From the NCBI RefSeq assembly GCF_029094545.1, contig NZ_CP117835.1:1158001-1222000 (forward strand): a stretch of DNA of 64,000 nucleotides, in the 5' to 3' direction. The DNA is from Alkalihalophilus pseudofirmus. GTDB lineage: Bacteria > Bacillota > Bacilli > Bacillales > Bacillaceae_D. The notes beneath the pieces were generated by a model. The model did not search any database, had not been told where the DNA came from, and saw nothing but the letters and a program-made list of their open reading frames with translations. The translations under genes and the position numbers were made by a program. The first letter of the stretch is position 1; every line of letters begins with the position of its first letter. This document shows positions 16,181 through 24,789 of the stretch, piece by piece.

Positions 16181-17476
16181 GTGAAGAAGTCTGTTATTCA
16201 AAAATTGCTTGGAGATGTAGAGGTAACGAGAGATTTAGTGCTTCTCCTAACGATTGGGGGGTTATATGCCCTAAGTATTGCGCTTTCTAATACGTTTGTT
16301 AACGTTTATTTGTGGAAGCAGTCAGGGGAGTTTATTGATTTAGCCTTATATAATTTAACGGCTGTTATCTTTCAGCCATTAACATTTATATTAGCCGGAA
16401 GGTGGGCGAAGAAAATTGACCGTGTGATTGTGCTTAGGTTAGGGGTCATTTTCCTAGCTGGATTTTATACGACAGTGCTTTTATTAGGTGATGTTGCGAA
16501 TCATTATTTAGTGATATTAGGTGCGCTGCTCGGTATAGGGTTTGGATTTTACTGGCTTGCCTTTAATGTACTCACATTTGAGATCACTGAACCGGAAACG
16601 CGTGATTTCTTTAATGGATTTTTAGGCTTGCTTACGTCCTTTGCAGGCATGATTGGACCGATTGTTTCAGGATATATTATTACAAGGATGGAGCAGTTTA
16701 CAGGGTATTCCGTCATATTTGGAATATCACTAACTCTTTTTGTAGTAGCTGTATTAATGAGTTTTCTTTTAAAGAGAAGAGCTGCAGAGGGCAAATTCTT
16801 TTTTAGACAAATTCTAGCGGAACGAAAAAATAATGCAAATTGGCGTCATATCCTCCATGCTCACTTTTTTCAAGGGCTTAGAGAAGGGACTTTTATCTTT
16901 GTCATTGTTGTTTGGGTATACATTGCAACAGGCAGTGAGTTGGCAATCGGTACGTATGGGCTTGTTGCTTCTGCTGTTCAATTTATAGCCTATTATACTG
17001 TTACCAGGTTGATGAAGCCGAGTTTTCGGAAGAAGTCCATTTTAATTGGCGGATCCATTCTCTATGCTGCGATTTACCTGATTGTCTTTGATTTATCCTT
17101 TGCGAAATTAATCATGTATGGAATCGTCATTTCTATTGCGTACCCAATGTTATTAGTACCATATATTTCGCTTACTTATGATGTAATCGGTAAAGGGTGG
17201 AAGGCTGCCGAAATGAGGATCGAGTATATTGTCGTCAGGGAAGTGTTTTTAAATAGCGGCCGTATTGTATCTGTGCTGACGTTTATAGGTGCCATACTTT
17301 TATTCCCTGAAGAGAAAAGTATTCCTGTTGTACTAGCTATTCTTGGAATCGGTCACTTTATCATTTATTTCTTTGTAAGACATGTTCGCTTTTCAAAGCC
17401 TGGAGGGGGAGAAAGCTACAGTTTTGCAAGACAGAAAAACGGCGACGGGGGAAGTACAGGAGGCACGAGTGTATAA
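16181..17476 (+). CDS. yqgE: MFS-type membrane transporter YqgE
   Basis: Major facilitator-like permease, 431 aa, 12 hydrophobic helices. It lacks a strict motif A; the loop after helix 2 reads AGRWAKKIDRVIV. GTG 16181 is preferred because GGTGGAG (16170-16176) precedes it at normal spacing; an in-frame GTG at 16169 overlaps that site. Located between sodA and pbpA exactly as yqgE in B. subtilis. Substrate unknown. The charged C-terminal tail is Gly-rich. Confidence 0.82.
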   Translation: MKKSVIQKLLGDVEVTRDLVLLLTIGGLYALSIALSNTFVNVYLWKQSGEFIDLALYNLTAVIFQPLTFILAGRWAKKIDRVIVLRLGVIFLAGFYTTVLLLGDVANHYLVILGALLGIGFGFYWLAFNVLTFEITEPETRDFFNGFLGLLTSFAGMIGPIVSGYIITRMEQFTGYSVIFGISLTLFVVAVLMSFLLKRRAAEGKFFFRQILAERKNNANWRHILHAHFFQGLREGTFIFVIVVWVYIATGSELAIGTYGLVASAVQFIAYYTVTRLMKPSFRKKSILIGGSILYAAIYLIVFDLSFAKLIMYGIVISIAYPMLLVPYISLTYDVIGKGWKAAEMRIEYIVVREVFLNSGRIVSVLTFIGAILLFPEEKSIPVVLAILGIGHFIIYFFVRHVRFSKPGGGESYSFARQKNGDGGSTGGTSV

Positions 17477-17519
17477 TGTTGCTAATTTGTGAAAGCTTCT
17501 ATAGTGGCAGTGAATTCCT

Positions 17520-17547
17520 TTGACAATAAGTAGGGATATGCTATAAT
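17520..17547 (+). promoter_or_regulatory. Strong sigma-A promoter of the 6S-like RNA
   Basis: TTGACA (17520-17525), 16-bp spacer, TATAAT (17542-17547) with an extended TG three bases before. It starts transcription near 17554, not at pbpA, whose start is 290 bp away. Confidence 0.8.
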
Positions 17548-17554
17548 AAATTTA

Positions 17555-17760
17555 CAAATTAAACAGCTTTGCCTGCCGTGTTAGTGAGCTTCTTCTTGTT
17601 TCGAACCTTGCGTTTTAAAAGGGAGTTCTACATCGAGCTAATGCCAGCAAGCCAGTTTATGCTGGACGCTGAAATTAGTTCTGCGAACACCCACCTACTT
17701 GAGTAGGTTCATGAAACAACTGAAGCAACGGCATTCGCGGGTATATACTTTAGAATGAAT
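17555..17760 (+). ncRNA. ssrS: Probable 6S RNA (SsrS)
   Basis: Regulatory RNA that mimics an open promoter and binds sigma-A RNA polymerase. There is no reading frame between 17477 and 17844, but a near-consensus promoter points into it. The transcript has a closing stem (TGCCGT near 17574 / ACGGCA near 17730), an internal asymmetric region with TTCGAACCTTGCG and GGGAGTT, and a CACCCACCTACTTGAGTAGGTT hairpin-type segment near 17690-17711, which I recognise from Bacillus 6S RNAs. Ends are approximate. A stem TAGACACC/GGTGTCTA at 17763-17786 follows and may terminate or process it. Family assignment is by recall of motifs, not by a covariance search. Confidence 0.72.
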
Positions 17761-17762
17761 TT

Positions 17763-17786
17763 TAGACACCTTGCTTTAGGTGTCTA
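17763..17786 (+). terminator. Hairpin between 6S-like RNA and pbpA
   Basis: TAGACACC / GGTGTCTA stem with a short T-rich loop. It lacks a long T run (TATTGTC follows), so it may be a weak terminator or processing hairpin. Confidence 0.5.
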
Positions 17787-17844
17787 TTGTCATGTATACA
17801 GATAATTGTGTTTTTATTATATAGATTAATGAGGGGACTTGCGG

Positions 17845-19911
17845 ATGGGGAAAAATAAACCAAGAAAAAAAGGACATGTGCCAGCAAGACTGAATATGCT
17901 GTTCTTTGCTGTATTTATTCTTTTTTCAGCATTAATATTACGGTTAGGTATGGTTCAAATCGTTCAAGGTGAAGATTTTGAAAGAGTATTAGATCGTACG
18001 AGTAACACGACAGCAAGAATTGATGCTCCTCGCGGTCTTATGTTAGATCGCTACGGTACACCGGTTGTAGAAAATCAGCTTGAATTATCCGTTACATATA
18101 CAAACCCTTCAAGACAGACCTCATCTGAGGCGATCTTAGAGGTGGCGCGTGATCTTGAAAAATTAATTGAAGTGGATACAAGCCGGATTACTGAGCGTGA
18201 CCGTAAAGACTTTTGGCTGCTAATAAACAGTGACAGGCGTTTTGAGCTTGTAACAAAAGAAGAAAGAGCAGAGCTTGAGGGTCCGACAGAAGAATATCAA
18301 TTAGAACTTGATCGTCTAACGGAGGAACACTTAGCTGAATTAACAGCGGAAGACGAAAGAGTGATGGCGATCTTTCGTGAGATGTCACGAGGGTATGCGA
18401 ATACACCTCAACGTATAAAACGAGGCATAACCGAGGAAGAGGCAAATATTATCAGCGAAAACCTCGATCAGCTTCCGGGGGTAGATATTCTGCGTGACTC
18501 ACGTCGTAATTACGTTTTCGGTGAGGCATTTAGAACGATTTTTGGCTCAACGGGATCTATTCCGCGTGAGAAGTTAGACTATTATTTATCACGAGGCTAT
18601 GACCGCTCTGACATCGTTGGGACGAGTTATTTAGAGTTAGAATATGAAGATGTTCTTCGCGGTCAAAAGGCTGTGGTAGAAAGTATTACGACGTCAACTG
18701 GTGGTGAAATTGAGCGCTCGGTTAATGAAAAGCCGGGACAGCGCGGCAATGACCTAGTGTTGACACTTGATATGGAAATGCAGCAAAAGCTTGATGATAT
18801 TATTTCACAAGAGATTAACAGCAAGGGTGGATCATTCATCAGTCAGCGGACAGCCTATGCCGTGATGATGGACCCAAAAACGGGCGACATTTTAGCAATG
18901 TCCGGCTACAGTAACGGTGAGCCGAATGACCAAATTGGAAATGTGACGAAAGCATTTGAAATGGGGTCTTCCGTGAAAGGTGCTTCGGTCTTGGCCGGCT
19001 ATCAAACAGGTGCTATCAGCCACGGCCAAACGCTTTATGACCGACCGATTGATTTGCCAGGAACACCGCTCAAGCGTTCCTATGTGAATATGGGGTATGT
19101 CAATGACATTAAGGCATTAGAGCGTTCATCAAACGTATATATGTTTGAAATTGCGATGCGGATGATGGGTTATAATTATGGCAGCAGCAGAAGCTTTGAT
19201 ACACAAAGAGTAGCAGAAGCATATGATGAAACACGCTATATTTTCAGCCAGTTTGGTCTTGGTGCTGATACAGGCATTGACTTGCCTGGAAGCTCCCGAG
19301 GATTAACTGGTCAGAATCGAAACCCTGGTAACCTGCTCGATTTAATGATCGGCCAGTATGATACGTATACGCCGCTACAGCTTGTACAATATGTTGCAAC
19401 GATTGCAAACGATGGATACCGTGTGAAACCACGTCTTGTATCAGAAATCCGCGAGCCAAGCTTATCACCGGATGAACCAGGGGCGATCCTGCATAAATTT
19501 GAACCGCAGATCTTAAATCGTGTTGATGTATCGGATGCCGATTTAAATCGTGTTCAGCAAGGGTTTTATGCAGTAATGAATGGTTCACAAGGTACTGGTG
19601 CAGGCATGTTCAGAAGTGCTTCGTATAACCCAGCAGGAAAAACGGGAACAGCGCAGGTTTCTGTACGAGTCGGAGAAGGTCAAAACCGTCGTTCGATCAG
19701 CGGTAATAACCAAGTACTTGTGGGGTATGCACCTTATGATAATCCTGAAGTCGCCTTTGCGATTATTGTACCTTACACCGTGCGAGATAATAGTGCAAAC
19801 TTTGCTCAATCGATTGGAAAGAAAATGCTTGATGAATACTTTGATTTAAAAGAAGAACGCAATGGTCCGACTAAAGCGGATGTGCCGATTCTTGAAGAAG
19901 TAGAAGATTAA
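17845..19911 (+). CDS. pbpA: Penicillin-binding protein 2A-type transpeptidase PbpA (class B PBP)
   Basis: Membrane-anchored class B PBP that cross-links peptidoglycan during elongation with RodA-type partners. ATG 17845 fits GAGGGG at 17831-17836; the TTG at 17839 is too close. Domains: basic N-terminus, one helix (about residues 15-37), pedestal/dimerisation domain with RLVLDRYG-like DAPRGLMLDRYG, and transpeptidase domain. Catalytic motifs: SSVK (375-378), SSN (about 427-429) and KTG (about 598-600). 688 aa is normal. In B. subtilis pbpA follows yqgE. Possibly the outgrowth/elongation PBP. Confidence 0.93.
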   Translation: MGKNKPRKKGHVPARLNMLFFAVFILFSALILRLGMVQIVQGEDFERVLDRTSNTTARIDAPRGLMLDRYGTPVVENQLELSVTYTNPSRQTSSEAILEVARDLEKLIEVDTSRITERDRKDFWLLINSDRRFELVTKEERAELEGPTEEYQLELDRLTEEHLAELTAEDERVMAIFREMSRGYANTPQRIKRGITEEEANIISENLDQLPGVDILRDSRRNYVFGEAFRTIFGSTGSIPREKLDYYLSRGYDRSDIVGTSYLELEYEDVLRGQKAVVESITTSTGGEIERSVNEKPGQRGNDLVLTLDMEMQQKLDDIISQEINSKGGSFISQRTAYAVMMDPKTGDILAMSGYSNGEPNDQIGNVTKAFEMGSSVKGASVLAGYQTGAISHGQTLYDRPIDLPGTPLKRSYVNMGYVNDIKALERSSNVYMFEIAMRMMGYNYGSSRSFDTQRVAEAYDETRYIFSQFGLGADTGIDLPGSSRGLTGQNRNPGNLLDLMIGQYDTYTPLQLVQYVATIANDGYRVKPRLVSEIREPSLSPDEPGAILHKFEPQILNRVDVSDADLNRVQQGFYAVMNGSQGTGAGMFRSASYNPAGKTGTAQVSVRVGEGQNRRSISGNNQVLVGYAPYDNPEVAFAIIVPYTVRDNSANFAQSIGKKMLDEYFDLKEERNGPTKADVPILEEVED

Positions 19912-19919
19912 TAAAATGT

Positions 19920-19957
19920 AAAAAAAGCTTGCTACGTTATTCGTAGCAAGCTTTTTT
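19920..19957. terminator. Bidirectional terminator between pbpA and yqzC
   Basis: Stem AAAAAAGCTTGCTACG / CGTAGCAAGCTTTTTT with a TTATT loop; the right arm ends at the yqzC stop codon (19956). Confidence 0.93.
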
Positions 19958-20483
19958 ATGTAATGCGGTTTGCAATGTCTTGATAACTCATTGCACTGTT
20001 GACGTCAAAATCACCAGCGCGAACTTTTTCAGCTAAGTTATTGCGCTCCAAATAACGTAAAAATTCGCTGGCGCTGTCAATAATTTTTGCTTGTTCTAAT
20101 TGATTAGCTACATCATGAGAGCTAGTCCCAGATGTAATGGATAAAGTCATAGAATAGACATTGACAGTTTCTACAGTGACCGATTCCGGCAAGTTTTCGT
20201 CAATCAATGCTTCTTCTTCCGCTGCTGAGTCTTCTTCGGTTGGAGAGTCCATTTCTTCCGTTTGTGGTTCCTCTACAACAGGTTCCTCTGGAGGAGCTTC
20301 TGCTGAAACATAATATCCTGCTTCTTGTAAGGCTGTCATCATTTCTGAGATTTCAAGCTCTTCTTGTTCAACGATTGTGACAGGCTCTGCAGTTGCTTCT
20401 GGTGAGAGTGCATATGTAACCCAAATAACACCTGCACAAAGAGCAATTCCACCTGCCATGCCGCGTAATGCATGAGGAGACAT
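19956..20483 (-). CDS. yqzC: YqzC-like single-pass protein with an MltG/YceG-type LysM-like C-terminus
   Basis: 175-aa protein: a hydrophobic N-terminal helix (about residues 8-27), a Glu/Pro-rich linker (about 60-95), and a C-terminal ~60-residue domain. The pattern LSITSGTSSHDVANQL, then SEFLRYLE, then AGDFDVNSAMSYQDIANRI matches the LysM-like domain found before the catalytic part of YceG/MltG. There is no MltG catalytic domain, so enzymatic activity is unlikely. It starts 4 bp after yqzD on the minus strand, so the two are an operon. Name by synteny with B. subtilis. Confidence 0.65.
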   Translation of the reverse strand: MSPHALRGMAGGIALCAGVIWVTYALSPEATAEPVTIVEQEELEISEMMTALQEAGYYVSAEAPPEEPVVEEPQTEEMDSPTEEDSAAEEEALIDENLPESVTVETVNVYSMTLSITSGTSSHDVANQLEQAKIIDSASEFLRYLERNNLAEKVRAGDFDVNSAMSYQDIANRIT

Positions 20484-20487
20484 ATTA

Positions 20488-20847
20488 TTACCCCCTTACT
20501 GCTGGTTCTTCTCTCGAAGCTACTAATCGTTCTACTTCAAGAGGTGTTAAACCAGTTTTTTCTGCAATGATTTCAAGCGTGAAGCCTTTATCGTGTAATG
20601 ATTCTACTTCAGCCTGCAATTTTTGAGCGGAGGTTGAACGTGCTTTAGGAACATCTTGTCCGTTCACTAGAAGTTCTTCCTCAAGAATGCGGATCTTTTT
20701 CTTTAATTGGTAAATCTCTTGCATGAGCGTAATCGAAAAGTTCTCCATCTGCCGTTCCACTTCTGTTGCCTTGTCTTTTCGAAAGAAAGATAACACAAAA
20801 AGGAGGATGGCGATTACTAAGAGAATCATAATTGTCCACTCGATCAT
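20488..20847 (-). CDS. yqzD: YqzD-like protein (DUF6115 type)
   Basis: 119-aa protein with an N-terminal membrane helix (about residues 3-22), a predicted coiled coil (about 25-65), and a C-terminal helix-turn-helix-like segment (LHDKGFTLEIIAEKTGLTPLEVERLV, split by residues 85-110). That segment resembles a sigma-factor-type or DUF6115 recognition helix. First gene of a two-gene operon with yqzC. Function unknown; the helical pattern could bind protein or DNA near the membrane. Confidence 0.65.
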   Translation of the reverse strand: MIEWTIMILLVIAILLFVLSFFRKDKATEVERQMENFSITLMQEIYQLKKKIRILEEELLVNGQDVPKARSTSAQKLQAEVESLHDKGFTLEIIAEKTGLTPLEVERLVASREEPAVRG

Positions 20848-21111
20848 CTTACAACCCTTCCCTCTATAAACTAATCTATCATTCTACTCTATTATACACA
20901 TAGGTAGCTCTTAGGAAAAAGTGGTTTTCGTCCTACTTAATCGACAATTTATGAAAGAAGCGTTTACATTTCAGTGTTTATGCGCTCACCTCCCAAATCT
21001 CGACAAAAATTATCGACAAAGTCAGCTAGCGAAATAAGGCGAAAAATTTTTTTGTGGATCGATACGATAGGTGGGGCAGGCTCATGACAAAATCAGACAA
21101 ATTACCCCTGC
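20848..21111. other. Upstream intergenic region (no gene)
   Basis: Divergent spacer between yqzD and the glycan operon. It contains three TCGACAA words (about 20940, 21000 and 21013), a GCGTTTACA resembling half of a CcpA site (20952-20960), and an AT-rich AAAATTTTTTT. No coding frame with a ribosome binding site is visible. Confidence 0.5.
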
Positions 21112-21140
21112 TTGTCCCGTAATGTCACGCTCGGTATGAT
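21112..21140 (+). promoter_or_regulatory. Candidate promoter of the DUF4912-GH57/GT4 operon
   Basis: TTGTCC (21112-21117), 17-bp spacer, TATGAT (21135-21140), about 70 bp upstream of GTG 21211. Confidence 0.55.
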
Positions 21141-21210
21141 TAATATAACAAGATATGCAACGTATGAAGGGTGATGCATACTATTTTTCTACATCATTGG
21201 AGGTGTTTTA

Positions 21211-21948
21211 GTGATAAAAGATATTTTAGCTTTAAGAGAGAAAGGCTTCTCGTTTCGCAAGATTGCAAAGGAGCTTGAAACAACGGTAGGAAAAGTACAG
21301 TATTGCTTCAAGAAATATCAAGAAGAACTTCAACAGGAAGGTTCAGAGGATACTAATCAGATGGATGACGCAGCGTTGATACCAGAGATTGATGAAAAAG
21401 CAATCGAAGAGGAAGAAGGCAAAAAGATTGAAACCGAAAAGCCTGTTGAAGTGATAAAAGATGTGCCGGTTCATCCATTACCAGCTGCTTATGAACGCGA
21501 TGAAGTCATGCTGATGCCTAGAACTCCTAATAGTTTGTATGTGTATTGGGAAACACGTGAGTCGACTAGGCGTATGATTGAACATCAATTTAGAGCCCCG
21601 TGGCATGAATTAAAAAAGGCAATAAGACTCTATGATGTTACAGCTTTACTTTTTAATGGTCATAATGCTCATCGTTTTATCGATTATGATCTGCCGGAGA
21701 TGACAAACAACTGGTATTTTCATGGTCTGACTGAAAATAGGACGTTTATTGTTGATCTCGGGATTAAAACAAAAGCAGGCACTTTTTTCAGTATTCTGCG
21801 CTCTAATCCAATAGATACCCCTAGAGTGAAAGAAGGCATGGAAGGACAGTATGTAGACGCTGTTCATAAGTGGCAAACGGGGCAGTCCCAGGATCCTGAG
21901 TGGCTTGAGCATTTTAGTACGTATTCCTATTATGAATCGACAAAATAA
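21211..21948 (+). CDS. DUF4912 domain protein with N-terminal HTH
   Basis: 245-aa protein. Residues ~1-35 (IKDILALREKGFSFRKIAKE then LETTVGKVQYCFKKY) look like a helix-turn-helix. A Glu/Lys-rich linker follows (about 36-85). The DUF4912 domain (about 90-225, ERDEVMLMPRTPNSLYVYWE, then WYFHGL) is predicted beta-sandwich. DUF4912 is often found beside GH57 glucan-branching enzymes. GTG start after GGAGGTG. GH57-GT4 starts 11 bp downstream, so they form one operon. It may be a regulator or adaptor for the glucan enzymes; this is inference. Confidence 0.75.
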   Translation: MIKDILALREKGFSFRKIAKELETTVGKVQYCFKKYQEELQQEGSEDTNQMDDAALIPEIDEKAIEEEEGKKIETEKPVEVIKDVPVHPLPAAYERDEVMLMPRTPNSLYVYWETRESTRRMIEHQFRAPWHELKKAIRLYDVTALLFNGHNAHRFIDYDLPEMTNNWYFHGLTENRTFIVDLGIKTKAGTFFSILRSNPIDTPRVKEGMEGQYVDAVHKWQTGQSQDPEWLEHFSTYSYYESTK

Positions 21949-21959
21949 GGAGGAGAGTT

Positions 21960-24773
21960 GTGTTGAATAATGGTTACTTTTCATTTGTTTTACATGCCCA
22001 TTTACCATACGTAAGACATGAGGAAGAAAATCGTTTAGAAGAGAGATGGTTATTTGAGGCGATGACTGAAACATACATCCCCTTACTTTGGTCGATTGAG
22101 TCCGCCGAAGTAAAAGATGGGCTGACAATTTCCTTTACACCACCACTTATGGAGATGCTCGCAGATCCTCTCATGCAAGATAGGTACGTACACTATTTAT
22201 TAAAAACGGAGGAGTTACTACGAAAAGAAGCAACGTATATAGAAGATCATTCATCGCTTAACCCGTCCTTTAAGTCGATCATTCCATTTTATAAAAAGAG
22301 ATATCAGAAGATTCGCGAAACTTTTCTGAAATGGGACAAAAATGTGTTGAAAGCATACAAACATTTCTATGAAAAAGGATTCATTACATTAATGACATCC
22401 GCTGCTACCCATGCTTTTCTTCCTTATGTAAAAACGGAAGCTGCACTTCGTTCCCAAATAAGGGAAGGGGTTCAGGCGTTTAGCCGTCATTTTGGTTTTA
22501 ATCCTCGTGGCTTTTGGCTCCCTGAGTGCGCATATGCCCCTGGGATTGACCGGGTGCTGATGGAAGAAGGAATTCGCTACACATTTGTCGATGAACATAC
22601 TATTTTAAGTGCTGATCCAAAGCCTGAAAAAGGCTCTGGTGCACCAGTCTATTCGCCGCATGGATTAGTTTTATTCCCAAGACATACAGAGCTTTCTAGT
22701 AAAGTGTGGAGCTCTACACTAGGATATCCGGGTGACCCAGACTATCGTGAATTTTATCGTGATATAGGTTATGAAAGAGATTGGGACTACATCGAAGACT
22801 ATGTACATGAAGATGGCATACGTGTCGATACAGGGCTTAAATACTACCGAGTAACAGGTGAAACCGAACATAAGGATGCTTACAACAGAGAGTGGGCTGA
22901 AGCAAAGATTAACACTCACGCAAAGCACTATCTAAGCTCTATTAATCAATTTAGAGAACAACACGCGGATCAAGCCTATCCTCCGTATGTAATGGTCGCT
23001 CCTTTTGATGCGGAGTTATTTGGACATTGGTGGTTTGAAGGTACGGAATGGATTGGACAAGTATTGATGGGAGCGAATGAAGAGACGACGTTTATTAGTC
23101 CAGAAACGTATCTCGACCGTCACTTTCAAGACTTGGAAACGAACCATATCTCGTATGCCACCTGGGGCCGAGATGGATATGGGGACGTCTGGTTGAACCC
23201 TAAAAATGATTATATGTACAAACATCTTCACCGAATAGAGCAAGATCTAGCAGCTATTGTCGCTCTTCACAGTCAGCCGACTGAGCTTGAAAAACGAGTG
23301 ATTAAGCAGATGATTCGAGAGTGGATGCTTGCTGTAAGCAGTGATTGGGCTTTTATTGTTGATGGAGATAGTGCAGTAGATTACGCGAAAGAGAGGTTTC
23401 ATTTACATGTTGATCGGTTTGACCGATTAAAGAATCAAATGTTCACTAAACAATTAACGGATGCTTGGGTGGAAAAGCAAGAAAGCGCATTCCCGTTTCT
23501 TTCTTCGATAGACGAGAATGTATTTCTTTCTCCTCATGATTCTTATGTTCAGACAAAGTCACAAGAAGGGACAGCGAATGAGGAAAATAAGAAAGGCCGT
23601 ACGATTTTAATGTTGAGCTGGGAATTCCCGCCAATGATGGTAGGCGGTCTATCAAGACATGTATTTGATCTTTCTCGTGCATTGGTGCAGGACGGACACA
23701 CGGTTCATGTCCTAACGTCTTCTGTAAACGGCTACCCGCAGTATGAAGTCAATCAAGGAGTTCATGTGCATCGATTAAATGGATTGCAGCCTGAAGCGGA
23801 TTCTTTCTTTGATTGGGTTGGAAGCTTAAATGTAGCGATGACATTGTATGCTGAAAAGCTCAGCCGTACAGAGAAATTTGATGTGATTCATGCTCATGAT
23901 TGGCTTGTTGGAGTGGGAGCGAAAGCGTTAAAAGCATCACTCGGTGTACCATTGCTCGCAACCATCCATGCAACCGAACATGGACGAAATAACGGCATTC
24001 ATACCGAGCTTCAGTATGAAATTAACCAAAAAGAATGGGAGCTTACGTATGAAGCAGACCGAGTAGTCGTATGCAGCGATTACATGAAAGAAGAACTGAT
24101 GACGATCTTCTCGCTTCCAGAAGAAAAATTAAGCGTGATTCCTAACGGGGTCGATCTTGATCTAGTAAGATCATTGCGAGATTCAACGGTGGAACTAGAG
24201 TCAAATGAAATGTTTACCGTTTTTTCAGTAGGACGAATGGTAAAAGAAAAAGGATTTCAGACGATTATTGATGCAGCTGAAGACCTGAAGCATAAAGGAG
24301 CTCCGATCCGCTTTGTATTAGCGGGGAAAGGTCCAATGCTAAGAGAATTTCAAGAACAGGTCCAAAGGCGTCAATTAGATCACCACGTTGTATTTCTAGG
24401 GTTCATCACAGATGAAGAAAGAAATGACTGGTTTACAAAAGCTGATGCCGCTATTTTTCCAAGTCTTTACGAACCGTTTGGCATTGTGGCATTAGAAGGA
24501 ATGGCCGCAGGAAAGCCGACAATTGTTTCCGATGTAGGGGGCTTATCTTCCATTGTTCAGCACGGAGAAAACGGCTTGAAGATGATTCCTGGAGATAAAG
24601 ACAGCTTAGCGGCTCAAGTCATGTATTTATATAATCACCCGATTTTAAGAGAAGGGATCGCTACTCAAGGACTGCGAGATGTGAAAACAAAATTTGATTG
24701 GGGCGCGATTGCCAAACAAACAGAGAGAGAATTTGAAATGTGTTTAGCCAGTACGCTTGTAGTGGCCAATTAA
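21960..24773 (+). CDS. Fused GH57 (1,4-alpha-glucan branching type) and GT4 glycosyltransferase
   Basis: 937-aa bifunctional protein. Residues ~1-530 are a GH57/DUF1957 branching-enzyme-like module: HAHLPYVRH near the N-terminus, nucleophile Glu in FWLPECAYAPG (about 188), and acid/base Asp in DAELFGHWW (about 350). Residues ~545-937 are a GT4 (GT-B fold) synthase: WEFPPMMVGGLSRHV at its start and EPFGIVALEGMAAGKP near 836-851. The two activities would extend and branch an alpha-glucan in one polypeptide. GTG 21960 is used; TTG 21963 is also possible. The nucleotidyltransferase gene follows 16 bp later. The polymer made is not proven. Confidence 0.85.
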   Translation: MLNNGYFSFVLHAHLPYVRHEEENRLEERWLFEAMTETYIPLLWSIESAEVKDGLTISFTPPLMEMLADPLMQDRYVHYLLKTEELLRKEATYIEDHSSLNPSFKSIIPFYKKRYQKIRETFLKWDKNVLKAYKHFYEKGFITLMTSAATHAFLPYVKTEAALRSQIREGVQAFSRHFGFNPRGFWLPECAYAPGIDRVLMEEGIRYTFVDEHTILSADPKPEKGSGAPVYSPHGLVLFPRHTELSSKVWSSTLGYPGDPDYREFYRDIGYERDWDYIEDYVHEDGIRVDTGLKYYRVTGETEHKDAYNREWAEAKINTHAKHYLSSINQFREQHADQAYPPYVMVAPFDAELFGHWWFEGTEWIGQVLMGANEETTFISPETYLDRHFQDLETNHISYATWGRDGYGDVWLNPKNDYMYKHLHRIEQDLAAIVALHSQPTELEKRVIKQMIREWMLAVSSDWAFIVDGDSAVDYAKERFHLHVDRFDRLKNQMFTKQLTDAWVEKQESAFPFLSSIDENVFLSPHDSYVQTKSQEGTANEENKKGRTILMLSWEFPPMMVGGLSRHVFDLSRALVQDGHTVHVLTSSVNGYPQYEVNQGVHVHRLNGLQPEADSFFDWVGSLNVAMTLYAEKLSRTEKFDVIHAHDWLVGVGAKALKASLGVPLLATIHATEHGRNNGIHTELQYEINQKEWELTYEADRVVVCSDYMKEELMTIFSLPEEKLSVIPNGVDLDLVRSLRDSTVELESNEMFTVFSVGRMVKEKGFQTIIDAAEDLKHKGAPIRFVLAGKGPMLREFQEQVQRRQLDHHVVFLGFITDEERNDWFTKADAAIFPSLYEPFGIVALEGMAAGKPTIVSDVGGLSSIVQHGENGLKMIPGDKDSLAAQVMYLYNHPILREGIATQGLRDVKTKFDWGAIAKQTEREFEMCLASTLVVAN

Positions 24774-24789
24774 AAGGAGGCGGAGTTAA

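Noticed and set aside
20952-20960. cre site before the DUF4912 operon (GCGTTTACA).
   Set aside because: The left half of the site does not match, so only a half-site is present.
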